DNA of 64,000 bases from NCBI RefSeq assembly GCF_026241195.1, contig NZ_JAPFQO010000002.1, positions 124,001 through 188,000 of the forward strand. The letters are read 5' to 3'. Positions 1 to 8,477 of this stretch are shown here, one piece after another. Made by a program: the position numbers and the translations under genes. Below the pieces are notes generated by a model. The model ran no database searches and was not told where the DNA came from. It was given only the letters and a program-made list of their open reading frames with translations. The stretch's first letter is position 1. The number at the start of each line of letters is the position of its first letter. The stretch is from Pontibacter anaerobius. Lineage in GTDB: Bacteria > Bacteroidota > Bacteroidia > Cytophagales > Hymenobacteraceae.

Positions 1-347
1 TACTGGGTATTCCATCGGTAGTTCCGGCTTTTAAGCTGGATATGGTAGATGACAGCACTGCCCGCCTGGAGCGCGAGATTGAGGGTGGCAAAGAAGTGGT
101 GGAGGTGAAGCTGCCGTTTGTGGCCAGTGCACAGCAGCCTATGTCTGAGCCCCGTATCCCAAACATGCGCGGCATCATGACGGCCCGTACCAAACCATTG
201 GCTGTGAAGGAGCCGGTAGGCGCCGAGGCGAAGGCCGAGTACGTGAACTTCAGTAAGCCTGAGAAAAAGGGCGGCGTGAAGATGATTGACCCGGAGAATG
301 CCGGAGAACTGATAACATTATTGAGAAACGAAGCTAAAGTACTATAA
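1..347 (+). CDS. etfB: Electron transfer flavoprotein subunit beta (3' end only)
   Basis: C-terminal part of the beta subunit of the electron transfer flavoprotein, which passes electrons from acyl-CoA dehydrogenases and related flavoenzymes to the quinone pool. The frame is open from base 3 to the stop at 345-347, giving about 114 residues of a protein that is usually about 245-250 long; the start lies outside the window. The family stretch EPRIPNMRGIMTARTKPL sits in the middle of the fragment, followed by the usual C-terminal tail. etfA follows after only 2 bases, the standard etfBA operon order. The first ATG in this frame (base 42) is internal and not a start. Confidence 0.95.
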   Translation, partial: LGIPSVVPAFKLDMVDDSTARLEREIEGGKEVVEVKLPFVASAQQPMSEPRIPNMRGIMTARTKPLAVKEPVGAEAKAEYVNFSKPEKKGGVKMIDPENAGELITLLRNEAKVL

Positions 348-349
348 CT

Positions 350-1330
350 ATGTCTGTATTAGTATTTGTAGAAGGTCTTAACGGAGAGATCAAGAAGTCC
401 TCTTTGGAGGCTGCCTCTTACGGTAGCCAGGTGGCACAGCAACTGGGCACCACTGCTACGGCCGTTGCCATTGGCGAGGTGCACGAAGAGGCGCTGGCCA
501 GACTGGGCGAACAGGGAATCAGCAAGGTATTGTACGATGCCGACGATCGCCTGAAGCAGTTTGTGGCAGATGCCTATGTAAAAGTAATAGCCAAGGCGGC
601 ACAGCAGGAGAGCGCTAAAGTACTGGTGTTCTCTAACTCCAACATCGGCGCTGCCGTAGGTGCAAAACTGGCGGTTCGTCTGCAAGGCTCACTGGCTACT
701 AACGTAACCTCTCTGCCTAAAACGGATGGTGGATCCTTCACAGTGACACGTGGCGTGTTCTCCGGTAAAGCTTTTGCCGATGTGGCCCTTACGTCTGATG
801 TGAAGATCATCGCAGTTAAGAAAAACTCTGTTGAGATTACCCATAATGCTGGAAGCGCAGCAACTATCGAGAAGCTTTCTGCTGATCTGACCGATGCTGA
901 CTTTGCCGCTGCTCCGAAAGATACCGTGATGCAGGACACAGAGGGTGGCGTGCTGCTACCGGAGGCGGAGATCGTTGTTTCGGGCGGTCGTGGCCTGAAG
1001 GGCCCGGAGAACTGGCACCTGGTGGAGGATCTGGCGAAAGCACTGGGCGCAGCCACAGCCTGTTCTAAGCCGGTTTCTGATATGGACTGGAGACCGCACC
1101 ACGAGCACGTTGGCCAGACTGGTATCACAGTAAGCCCTAACCTATACATCGCTATCGGTATTTCTGGTGCCATTCAGCACCTGGCGGGGGTTAACTCTTC
1201 TAAAGTGATTGTCGTTATTAATAAGGATCCGGAAGCTCCGTTCTTCAAAGCCGCTGATTATGGCATTGTAGGGGATGCTTTTGAGGTTGTTCCTAAATTA
1301 ATAGAAGCTGCAAAAGCTTTAGACAAATAG
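350..1330 (+). CDS. etfA: Electron transfer flavoprotein subunit alpha
   Basis: Alpha subunit of the electron transfer flavoprotein and the main FAD-binding partner of EtfB. 326 residues, normal for the family. The N-terminal half is the alpha/beta domain (MSVLVFVEG start). The C-terminal FAD domain is clear: SGGRGLKG at residues 211-218, then GQTGITVSPNLYIAIGISGA from residue 255, the conserved flavin-binding segment, then the INKDPEAPFF stretch. It starts 2 bases after etfB, so the two are surely co-transcribed. Its role in fatty-acid or amino-acid oxidation is inferred from the family. No AAGTATA heptamer occurs in either etf gene. Confidence 0.97.
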   Translation: MSVLVFVEGLNGEIKKSSLEAASYGSQVAQQLGTTATAVAIGEVHEEALARLGEQGISKVLYDADDRLKQFVADAYVKVIAKAAQQESAKVLVFSNSNIGAAVGAKLAVRLQGSLATNVTSLPKTDGGSFTVTRGVFSGKAFADVALTSDVKIIAVKKNSVEITHNAGSAATIEKLSADLTDADFAAAPKDTVMQDTEGGVLLPEAEIVVSGGRGLKGPENWHLVEDLAKALGAATACSKPVSDMDWRPHHEHVGQTGITVSPNLYIAIGISGAIQHLAGVNSSKVIVVINKDPEAPFFKAADYGIVGDAFEVVPKLIEAAKALDK

Positions 1331-1348
1331 ACTTTAGATAAAGATACT

Positions 1349-1954
1349 GTGGATAAAATTCAGTTAGAGATACTTGGCCTTTCCTCCAGCCAGTCGCAGA
1401 CAGGGTCTTTTGCCCTGGTGTTGGGTGAGAGAGAGGGGAATAGAAGGCTGCCCATCATCATCGGCATGTTTGAGGCCCAGTCTATCGCTATACAGATCGA
1501 GAAGATAAACCCCAACCGACCGCTCACGCACGACCTGTTTAAGTCGTTTGCAGAGGAGATGGATGTACACGTAACGGAGATCATGATCTCTGACCTGAAG
1601 GAGGGAGTGTTTTACTCTAAGATTGTGTGCACCAACGGCTCTAAGGAGTTTGAGTTGGATGCCCGCCCTTCAGACGCCATTGCCATTGGCCTTCGCTTCG
1701 GGGTGCCAATCTATACGGTTGAGAGCGTGCTGTCGGAGGCTGGCATTATACTTAGCGACCTGGAAGAAGAAGAGGAGGAAAACGAGGAGATGGCTGTTAA
1801 GAGCAGTTCCTCGGGATCAACCTCTAGTGCATCTAAGGAGTCGTTGAACCAAACCTCTGTAGATGAGCTGAACAAGATGCTGAACGAAGCCCTCGAAAAA
1901 GAGGACTACGAAAAGGCAGCCAAAATACGAGATGAGCTAAACAAGCGAAACTGA
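1349..1954 (+). CDS. Bifunctional nuclease (BFN/DUF151) family protein with C-terminal UVR motif
   Basis: 201 residues. Residues 1 to about 135 form a DUF151/BFN domain (ILGLSSSQSQTGSFALVLGE near the start, DARPSDAIAIGLRFGVPIY in the middle). A Glu-rich linker at about 137-147 follows, then a UvrB/UvrC-type motif near the C-terminus (NEALEKEDYEKAAKIRDELN), a helical hairpin that in UvrB/UvrC mediates contact. Bifunctional-nuclease activity is known for plant members; in bacteria the role is uncertain. The start is GTG at 1349: an in-frame TAG lies just upstream, no ATG is available, and the family begins exactly here. It lies 18 bases after etfA, so probably in the same transcript, and is followed by a terminator. 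Confidence 0.9.
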   Translation: MDKIQLEILGLSSSQSQTGSFALVLGEREGNRRLPIIIGMFEAQSIAIQIEKINPNRPLTHDLFKSFAEEMDVHVTEIMISDLKEGVFYSKIVCTNGSKEFELDARPSDAIAIGLRFGVPIYTVESVLSEAGIILSDLEEEEEENEEMAVKSSSSGSTSSASKESLNQTSVDELNKMLNEALEKEDYEKAAKIRDELNKRN

Positions 1955-1977
1955 TTTAAACTAAAGTATAAAATCGG

Positions 1978-2013
1978 AAGGTTCGGTGCCCCAAGGCATC
2001 GAACCTTTTTGTT
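1978..2013 (+). terminator. Rho-independent terminator after the etfBA-BFN operon
   Basis: A 13-base stem (1978-1990 pairing with 1995-2007, one G-U pair) closes a CCAA loop and runs into TTTTTG and further T-rich sequence. It lies 23 bases after the BFN stop. Confidence 0.85.
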
Positions 2014-2066
2014 TTATAAGATAATCGGCTTAATTTTGGCCGATTTTGTCTTTCAACCAACAATAA

Positions 2067-3368
2067 ATGTACGATATTCTTCGGGGTGCTGGTGGCCTGT
2101 TAGTCTTAGTAGGCATAGCTATTCTTTTCTCAAAAAACAGGAAATCCATTGACTGGAAACTGGTTGGCTTTGGCCTTTTCCTCCAGATACTTTTCGGTGT
2201 GCTGGTGACGCAGGTGCCCCTGGTGGCAGACGGCTTCGCCTTTGTCAGCAGGCTTTTTGTAAAACTACTTAGCTTCTCCCAGTCCGGTGCCCAGTTTCTT
2301 TTCGGTAACCTGGCTAACCCATCCAATAACGGCGGTCTTGGCTTTATCTTCGCCTTCTCGGTACTGCCTACCATCATCTTTTTCTCTACTGTTTCGGCCG
2401 GATTATACTACCTGGGCGTGCTTCAGAAGATCGTGTTCGGTATAGCCTGGGTTATGTCCAAAGGCATGCGTATGTCTGGTGCCGAGAGTTTGTCGGCGGC
2501 AGGTAACATTTTCCTGGGCCAGACAGAGGCACCGTTACTGGTGCGCCCGTTTATCTCCCGCATGACCAGGTCAGAGCTGATGTGCCTGATGACAGGCGGT
2601 ATGGCAACACTGGCTGGCGGTGTATTGGCGGCTTATGTGGCTTTCCTGGGCGGCGATGACCCTAACCAGCAGGCCATCTTTGCGGCGCACCTGCTGACGG
2701 CCTCCATCATGAATGCCCCGGCCGGTATTGTACTGGCTAAGATACTGGTACCGGAAACAGAGCCGGAGAAGATCAACACAGAGCTGGAGGTGAACGAAGA
2801 GCAGCTGGGGGTAAACCTGGTGGATGCGCTGAGCCGTGGTGCCGCCGATGGCCTGAGACTGGCTGCCAATGTGGGCGGTATGCTACTTGCTTTTATTGCC
2901 GTAATCGCGCTGCTGAACTATGTGCTGATTAAGATTGGTAGTTTGGTTGGCCTGAACGAATTTGTAGTGGCCAGCACGAATGGCCAGTTCGACGGTTTCT
3001 CGTTCCAGTACATACTTGGCCAGATTTTCAGGATTTTTGCCTTTATCATGGGCGTGCCTTGGGAGGATACCCTTCAGGTGGGTAGCCTTTTAGGACAAAA
3101 AACAGCCGTAAACGAGTTTGTAGCCTATCTGGACCTGGCTAATATGAAGGCAGCCGGGACACTTGGCGACAAAGCGCTGGTAATGTCTACGTACGCGCTG
3201 GCGGGCTTCTCTAACTTTAGCTCCATTGCTATTCAGATCGGTGGTATCGGAAGTATGGCTCCAAACCAGCAGGGTAACCTTTCTAAGCTTGGCTTCCTGG
3301 CCCTACTTGGTGCATCCCTTGCCTGTATGATGACGGCGACGATAGCTGGTATGCTGTATGTGCTTTAA
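2067..3368 (+). CDS. Concentrative nucleoside transporter (CNT/NupC family)
   Basis: Inner-membrane cation-coupled importer of nucleosides. 433 residues, strongly hydrophobic, with the expected many transmembrane helices. The CNT core is recognisable: GNIFLGQTEAPLLVRPFI around residue 150, the MTGGMATLAGGVLAAY segment just after, and a C-terminal ALAGFSNFSSIAIQIGGIG segment that carries the second substrate-binding motif. The start at 2067 gives a short N-terminal helix typical of Bacteroidota members. It stands alone between two terminators and ends convergently with the mlaF-like gene. Exact substrate range cannot be read from the sequence. Confidence 0.92.
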   Translation: MYDILRGAGGLLVLVGIAILFSKNRKSIDWKLVGFGLFLQILFGVLVTQVPLVADGFAFVSRLFVKLLSFSQSGAQFLFGNLANPSNNGGLGFIFAFSVLPTIIFFSTVSAGLYYLGVLQKIVFGIAWVMSKGMRMSGAESLSAAGNIFLGQTEAPLLVRPFISRMTRSELMCLMTGGMATLAGGVLAAYVAFLGGDDPNQQAIFAAHLLTASIMNAPAGIVLAKILVPETEPEKINTELEVNEEQLGVNLVDALSRGAADGLRLAANVGGMLLAFIAVIALLNYVLIKIGSLVGLNEFVVASTNGQFDGFSFQYILGQIFRIFAFIMGVPWEDTLQVGSLLGQKTAVNEFVAYLDLANMKAAGTLGDKALVMSTYALAGFSNFSSIAIQIGGIGSMAPNQQGNLSKLGFLALLGASLACMMTATIAGMLYVL

Positions 3369-3404
3369 TTGCACCTGACAAGTATAAATTATACTTACAA
3401 GTAT

Positions 3405-3447
3405 AAAAAAAGCTCCTCCTGCTAACATTGGCAGGAGGAGCTTTTTA
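3405..3447. terminator. Bidirectional terminator between convergent genes
   Basis: A perfect 14-base stem (3409-3422 with 3431-3444) with an 8-base loop is flanked by A-runs on the left and T-runs on the right, so it can end transcription from both sides. Three copies of the AAGTATA heptamer (3380, 3390, 3399) lie directly in front of it. Confidence 0.88.
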
Positions 3448-3473
3448 TTTGTAGTCTTATACTAGGCTACCAT

Positions 3474-4253
3474 TTATTTAAAATGTTGTTTTTCTTCGTC
3501 TTCTTCTACTTTCTTGGCGTCACGCATCAGGCGGTTGGCAAAGATAAATTCGTTCAGCTCCGGTACGTCTGAGTCGAGGATGTTATCGCTGGTGCCCTCC
3601 CATAGCTTTTTGCCTTCGTAGAGGAACATTATATTATCCCCGATCTCAATTACGGAGTTCATGTCATGGGTCACCACGATGGTCGTGATGTTATACTCCT
3701 CGGTAATTTCTTTTATGAGCTTGTCAATCTTGAGGGCGGTGAGAGGGTCCAGGCCCGAGTTCGGCTCGTCACAGAAGAGGTAAGTACAGTTAGGGGCAAT
3801 GGCGCGGGCAATACCTACTCGTTTTTTCATACCTCCACTGAGCTCAGCGGGCATCTTCTTGTTTGTGCCTTCTAATCCGACGCGCTGCAGGCAGAAATTC
3901 ACACGGTCTATGCGCTCTTCCTTTGGCATATCGGTCAGCATCTTCAGCGGAAACTCCACGTTTTCCTCCACAGTCATGGAGTCGAATAGGGCAGAGCTCT
4001 GGAAAAGCATGCCTATTTTACGACGTATTTCCTGGCGGATGTCCAGTTTATTGTTGGTGAAGTAAGTGCCATCGAACGTCACGCTGCCTATGTCGGGCTT
4101 TATCAGCCCGACGATACACTTGAGCAGCACGCTTTTTCCGGTACCGCTGGCGCCCAGCAGCAGGTTTGTCTTACCGGTCTGAAACACCCCACTAATGCCA
4201 TCCAGTACAGTTTTGCCGTTAAAGCTTTTATGTATGTTATGTATTTCGATCAT
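3474..4253 (-). CDS. ABC transporter ATP-binding protein, MlaF-like
   Basis: ATPase of a lipid-transport ABC system of the Mla type. 259 residues with Walker A GASGTGKS (34-41), Q-loop Q85, signature LSGGM (138-142), Walker B CDEP with catalytic E163, and switch H196. The signature helix LSGGMKKRVGIARA and the DEPNSGLDP segment are typical of MlaF/Ttg2A. The permease (4311-5042) lies 57 bases upstream on the same strand, so the two form an operon. No MCE-domain substrate-binding protein or lipid-binding lipoprotein is next to it, so the rest of the complex must be elsewhere. Direction of lipid transport is not inferable. Confidence 0.9.
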   Translation of the reverse strand: MIEIHNIHKSFNGKTVLDGISGVFQTGKTNLLLGASGTGKSVLLKCIVGLIKPDIGSVTFDGTYFTNNKLDIRQEIRRKIGMLFQSSALFDSMTVEENVEFPLKMLTDMPKEERIDRVNFCLQRVGLEGTNKKMPAELSGGMKKRVGIARAIAPNCTYLFCDEPNSGLDPLTALKIDKLIKEITEEYNITTIVVTHDMNSVIEIGDNIMFLYEGKKLWEGTSDNILDSDVPELNEFIFANRLMRDAKKVEEDEEKQHFK

Positions 4254-4310
4254 GTAAGGGAAATCCGTAAGAAGTAAGTAAAGTATAAGGCCGCATTTAT
4301 TATACGGCTG

Positions 4311-5042
4311 TTAGAGCAGCAATTGGGCACTGATAAAGTCCGCGATCAGTACTGCAATAACGCTGTGTGTAACGGCAGAGGTACTGGCCGCGCCTACTTC
4401 CAGGGCTCCACCAGAGGTAAAGTATCCCCGGAAAGAGGAGATAGAAGAGATCAGGAACGCAAAAATAAAGGACTTAATAAGGGCGAACACGACGTTATAA
4501 GGGATGAAATCGATCCGGATGCCTGAGATGTATTCCTGCGCTGTGAGCTGCCCAGTTACGGTGCCGGCCAGGTAGCCGCCCAGCAAGCCTAGGAACATGG
4601 CAATAATCACCAGCATCGGGAACACAAAGAGGGCCGCAATAATCTTGGGCAGCACCAGGTACGATGTTGAATTGATGCCCATCACCTCCAGCGCATCCAC
4701 CTGCTCGGTTATCTGCATTGTACCCAGTCCGCCAGCTATACTTGAGCCCACTTTGCCGGCCAGCACGATAGATGTAATGGTAGGGGCAAGCTCCAATATC
4801 ACCATCTCCCGTACAATAAAACCTATTGTGGAACGGGGAATCAGGGCGTTTACCATGTTGTAAGACACCTGCACGGTTGACACTGCGCCTATGAACGTAG
4901 ATACCAGTGCAACTATAAAAATAGAATTGATTCCGATAAGTATGGCTTCATCTATAGTGCGTTTGAATAAGATCTTGAATGATTCTCCCCGGAAGACGAG
5001 GCTCTTCATGAACAGAAGGTACTTTCCGAAATTCTGCAACAT
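4311..5042 (-). CDS. ABC transporter permease, MlaE family
   Basis: Membrane subunit of the Mla-type lipid transporter. 243 residues with about five transmembrane helices. The family's diagnostic stretch is present: ELAPTITSIVLAGKVGSS, then GGLGTMQITEQVDALEVMG, which forms the coupling region with the ATPase. It precedes the mlaF-like gene in transcription order. In Proteobacteria this pair works with MlaD (MCE), MlaB and MlaC to keep outer-membrane lipid asymmetry; only the E and F parts are seen here. Confidence 0.9.
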   Translation of the reverse strand: MLQNFGKYLLFMKSLVFRGESFKILFKRTIDEAILIGINSIFIVALVSTFIGAVSTVQVSYNMVNALIPRSTIGFIVREMVILELAPTITSIVLAGKVGSSIAGGLGTMQITEQVDALEVMGINSTSYLVLPKIIAALFVFPMLVIIAMFLGLLGGYLAGTVTGQLTAQEYISGIRIDFIPYNVVFALIKSFIFAFLISSISSFRGYFTSGGALEVGAASTSAVTHSVIAVLIADFISAQLLL

Positions 5043-5155
5043 TTTGCGGTGCTCAGGGTTTGTAAAACAGGTTAAACTACGCGTTTTTAGGCAAAAATAG
5101 TGTTAAATACCTATATTACGGATAAAATTAGAAAACATACAATACAGAGCACATC

Positions 5156-5863
5156 ATGCATCGATATATTTTGGTTACAGGAGGAACAAAAGGCATCGGC
5201 AGAGCCATTATTGAGCAATTCGCAAAAGAGGGTTTTCACATCATCACCTGTTCCCGAAATGAAAAGGACCTGCAAAAGTTGAAGCTGGATATTGAGCGAA
5301 ACTATACTTTCTCGAAGGTGTTCTACCGCGAAGCCGACCTTAGCGACCGTAACTCCCTGAAGCAGTTTGCAAAGTATGTGCAGGGACTGAATGTGCAGAT
5401 CGATGTGCTGGTGAACAACAGCGGCCTTTTTATTCCGGGCAAGATCACCGAGGAGGATGAGGAGGCGCTGCCGTTCATGATCAACACCAACCTGTACAGC
5501 GCCTACTACATGACCCGGGCTTTTGTGCACGATATGATCGCCCGCCGGTCCGGCCATATCTTTAACATGTGCTCCACGGCAAGTATAACCGCTTACACTA
5601 ACGGAGGCTCTTATTGCATCTCTAAGTTTGCTATGTATGGCATGAGCAAAGTGCTGCGGGAGGAGCTGAAGGAGCATAATGTACGCGTAACGGCTATACT
5701 TCCGGGCGCCACCCTCACCGCCAGTTGGGACGGCGTGGACCTGCCGCCTGAGCGCTTTGTGAAAGCTGAAGACGTAGCCATGTCTGTTTGGGGGGCTTAT
5801 ACTTTATCAGAGAACAGTGTGGTAGAGGAACTGCTGATAAGGCCTCAATTGGGGGATCTGTAA
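5156..5863 (+). CDS. SDR family NAD(P)-dependent oxidoreductase
   Basis: Short-chain dehydrogenase/reductase of 235 residues. The cofactor loop is TGGTKGIG (8-15), the structural NNSG motif is at 87-90, and the catalytic set is S140, Y153 and K157 (YCISK). Substrate is unknown; the size and the C-terminal part resemble sepiapterin-reductase or ketoacyl-reductase-like members. A second SDR follows 70 bases later on the same strand, but the two share only the general fold and catalytic motifs, so they are not a recent tandem copy. Three TATACTT/AAGTATA heptamers occur inside the gene in different frames, and a fourth at 5799. Confidence 0.88.
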   Translation: MHRYILVTGGTKGIGRAIIEQFAKEGFHIITCSRNEKDLQKLKLDIERNYTFSKVFYREADLSDRNSLKQFAKYVQGLNVQIDVLVNNSGLFIPGKITEEDEEALPFMINTNLYSAYYMTRAFVHDMIARRSGHIFNMCSTASITAYTNGGSYCISKFAMYGMSKVLREELKEHNVRVTAILPGATLTASWDGVDLPPERFVKAEDVAMSVWGAYTLSENSVVEELLIRPQLGDL

Positions 5864-5933
5864 GTTAGAGAAATATAAAATCAGAAAGTAAAATCTGAAA
5901 ATTAGCTACCTCATTCATTAAATTTAAAGAACT

Positions 5934-6638
5934 ATGAACTTAGAAGGCAAAATAGCGGTAGTGACCGGCGTTAGCAAAGGTATAGGCCTGGCTACCGTAA
6001 AGTCGCTGCTGGAGAAAGGCGCTATCGTGGCGGGCTGGGGGCGCAATGCACCGGACCTGCAGCATGAGAACTTTCATTATTTTGAATGTGATGTACGCTA
6101 TAGCGAGTCTGTTCAAACAGCTTTCGACCAAACCATTGCACATTTAGGGACACACGTGCAGGTGCTGATCAATAATGCCGGTCTGGGCCTGTCCGGGCTC
6201 TTAGAGGACATGAGTCTGGATGACTGGCACCAGATGTTTGAGACCAACGTGAACGGGATCTTCTATTGCACGCGCCTGGTGCTGCCAGGCATGAAGGAGC
6301 TGGAAGAAGGCCACATCATCAATATCTCCTCCATTGCCGGCACGACGGGCATTGAGCAGATGTCCGGCTATTGCGGCACCAAGCATGCCGTGCGTGGCAT
6401 CTCCCACTCACTCTACAAAGAGGTGCGCGAATATGGCGTAAAGGTTACCTGCATCTACCCCGGCTCTGTGCAAACCAACTTTTTCGATAACATTGAGAGC
6501 GTGACGGTGAATGAAAACATGATGCGCCCGGAAGATATTGCCTCCACAATCATGCATGCCCTGGAATCCCATCCCAATTACCACCACGTCGATATTGAGG
6601 TGCGTCCGCTTATGCCTAAGGGTAAGCGCCAGAAGTAA
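5934..6638 (+). CDS. SDR family oxidoreductase
   Basis: Second classical short-chain dehydrogenase, 234 residues. TGVSKGIG (11-18), NNAG (80-83), catalytic S133 region (NISSIAG), Y146 and K150 (YCGTK). The segment CIYPGSVQTNFF after the active site is typical of YdfG/serine-dehydrogenase-like or 3-ketoacyl reductase members, but the substrate cannot be fixed. It could be co-transcribed with the preceding SDR. Starts at the first ATG, with an AT-rich leader and no clear Shine-Dalgarno, as usual in this phylum. Confidence 0.88.
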   Translation: MNLEGKIAVVTGVSKGIGLATVKSLLEKGAIVAGWGRNAPDLQHENFHYFECDVRYSESVQTAFDQTIAHLGTHVQVLINNAGLGLSGLLEDMSLDDWHQMFETNVNGIFYCTRLVLPGMKELEEGHIINISSIAGTTGIEQMSGYCGTKHAVRGISHSLYKEVREYGVKVTCIYPGSVQTNFFDNIESVTVNENMMRPEDIASTIMHALESHPNYHHVDIEVRPLMPKGKRQK

Positions 6639-6707
6639 GCGCTGAAAATAGAGGAACGACAAAGTGGGGATAGCTAAAAAGATATTCGCCATACCAAATT
6701 TGTATCG

Positions 6708-6715
6708 TAATTTTG
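6708..6715 (+). promoter_or_regulatory. Candidate -7 promoter box for gldA
   Basis: TAATTTTG matches the Bacteroidota -7 consensus TAnnTTTG. No TTTG at the proper distance upstream, so support is partial. Confidence 0.4.
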
Positions 6716-6773
6716 CTGCAGGCTTACGGGATGATCGTTGGCCGATGGAACACAAAGTATAAATACCACTGAA

Positions 6774-7691
6774 TTGTCAGTCGAAGTAAAGAACCTTACG
6801 AAAATATATGGGGCGCAGCGCGCTGTGGATGATATCTCGTTTACAGTGGAGCAGGGGCAGATTCTTGGTTTTCTGGGGCCAAACGGCGCCGGGAAATCGA
6901 CGACCATGAAAATTGCGACCTGTTATCTGCCCCCGACATCGGGTACGGTGCTGGTGGCTGGCCATGATGTTGTTCAGGATTCCATTGCCGTGCGCCGGAA
7001 CGTGGGGTACTTGCCTGAGCACAACCCGCTTTACCTGGATATGTATGTGCACGAGTACCTTCAGTTTGTTGCCTCGGTTTATGGCCTGAAGGGGAAGTAT
7101 GCCAAAGCGAGGGTGCAGGAGATGGTGGAGCTGTGCGGGCTAACGCTGGAGCAGGGCAAGAAGATAGGCGCCTTATCCAAAGGCTACCGGCAACGGGTGG
7201 GACTGGCGCAGGCGCTCGTGCACGACCCTCAGGTGCTGATCCTGGATGAGCCAACCACTGGTCTCGACCCAAACCAGATCGTGGAGATACGCTCGCTTAT
7301 AAAACAGATCGGGCAGAACAAAACCGTTATTTTCTCGACCCACATTATGCAGGAGGTAACTGCCATCTGCGACCGTGTGGTGATCATTAACCGGGGTAAA
7401 CTGGTGGCCAACAGCGATGTGGCCAGCCTGCGAACAGAAGGACAAAACGAGAAGGTGACACTGGTTGAGTTTGAGGCTCCGGTAGAAGTGCAGGATCTGC
7501 AACGTATACCTGGGGTGCAGCGCGTGGAGTTGGCGCAGCACCATACTTACCGCATCATCTCCAACAAAGAGGCGGACGTGCGCTCTAACGTGTTCCGCAT
7601 CGCTGCCGAGCGCAAATGGCCGCTGGTAGGCCTCAAACAGGAGGAAAGCTCTCTCGAGCAAATTTTCCAGCAACTCACAAAGAATGAATAA
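6774..7691 (+). CDS. gldA: Gliding motility ABC transporter ATP-binding protein GldA
   Basis: ATPase of the GldAFG ABC transporter needed for gliding in Flavobacterium. 305 residues from the chosen start. Walker A GPNGAGKS (35-42 in this numbering), signature SKGYRQRVGLAQA, and Walker B ILDEPTTGLDP are intact, and the C-terminal 90 residues form the accessory domain common to GldA. No ATG exists before the conserved EVKNLTKIYG segment; an in-frame stop lies at 6732. Two TTG codons remain, 6738 and 6774. The second gives the family-typical MSVEVKNLTKIYG start and is preferred; the first would add 12 residues. gldF follows after an AT-rich repeat, then gldG, as in other gliding bacteria. Confidence 0.9.
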   Translation: MSVEVKNLTKIYGAQRAVDDISFTVEQGQILGFLGPNGAGKSTTMKIATCYLPPTSGTVLVAGHDVVQDSIAVRRNVGYLPEHNPLYLDMYVHEYLQFVASVYGLKGKYAKARVQEMVELCGLTLEQGKKIGALSKGYRQRVGLAQALVHDPQVLILDEPTTGLDPNQIVEIRSLIKQIGQNKTVIFSTHIMQEVTAICDRVVIINRGKLVANSDVASLRTEGQNEKVTLVEFEAPVEVQDLQRIPGVQRVELAQHHTYRIISNKEADVRSNVFRIAAERKWPLVGLKQEESSLEQIFQQLTKNE

Positions 7692-7748
7692 TGAGTAAAC
7701 TTTATCTGATGAATTATTCATTAATCATTTGTCATTAATCATTAATTA
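7681..7748. repeat. ATTCATT/AATGAAT-type repeat patch between gldA and gldF
   Basis: About 57 bases between the two genes consist of near-tandem variants of ATTAATCATT and ATTCATT with their complements at the left edge (AATGAATAATGAG). Very similar patches lie at 17404-17463 and 20994-21132. The two arms can fold back on each other. Confidence 0.6.
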
Positions 7749-8477
7749 ATGTTCGCAATCTTAAAGAAAGAATTTAACGGCTTCCTGAACTCGATGATTG
7801 CCTATATCGTGATCGCGGTGTTTCTGGTGGCTATTGGCATGTTTATGTGGGTATTCCCCGAGAGTAGCGTGCTGGAGTACGGTTTCGCCGACATGCAGAC
7901 GCTCTTTAACATGGCACCATGGGTTTTCCTGTTCCTGATACCGGCCATCACCATGCGCACCTTTGCCGAGGAAAAACGGGAGGGAACCATAGAACTGCTG
8001 CTCACCAAACCCATCACCGACTTGCGGCTTATACTTGGGAAGTATTTTGCGGCGCTGCTGCTGGCCCTGTTTGCACTGCTGCCTACACTCTTGTACTACT
8101 ACTCTGTCTATGAGTTGGGCAATCCGCAGGGTAACGTGGATTCTGCCGCCGTGGTCGGCTCCTACTTAGGGTTAATTTTTCTGGCGGGTGTGTTTGCCGC
8201 CATTGGTGTTTTTGCCTCCGCTATCTCAGATAATCAGATCATCTCATTTGTGATTGCGGTTTTCCTGTGCTTCATCATCTACACCGGCTTCGATTCCATT
8301 GCTTCCATACCTGTGTGGGGCGGCTATAGCTATTTTATAAGCCAGTTAGGTATTTCTTACCATTACACAGCCATTAGCAAAGGACTGGTCGATTCTCGGG
8401 ATGTTTTATACTTTCTGAGCGTGATTGCTATTATGGTGCTGGCCACTAAACTTATCTTGAGGAGCAGAAAATGGTAA
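7749..8477 (+). CDS. gldF: Gliding motility-associated ABC transporter permease GldF
   Basis: Membrane subunit of the GldAFG transporter, 242 residues with about six transmembrane helices. The motif TFAEEKREGTIELLLTKPIT near residue 77 is typical of ABC-2-type permeases of this group. Its stop overlaps the gldG start by 7 bases, which indicates translational coupling. In Flavobacterium johnsoniae this transporter is required for gliding, though its substrate is unknown; in many Cytophagales it is kept as a general ABC-2 system. Confidence 0.92.
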   Translation: MFAILKKEFNGFLNSMIAYIVIAVFLVAIGMFMWVFPESSVLEYGFADMQTLFNMAPWVFLFLIPAITMRTFAEEKREGTIELLLTKPITDLRLILGKYFAALLLALFALLPTLLYYYSVYELGNPQGNVDSAAVVGSYLGLIFLAGVFAAIGVFASAISDNQIISFVIAVFLCFIIYTGFDSIASIPVWGGYSYFISQLGISYHYTAISKGLVDSRDVLYFLSVIAIMVLATKLILRSRKW

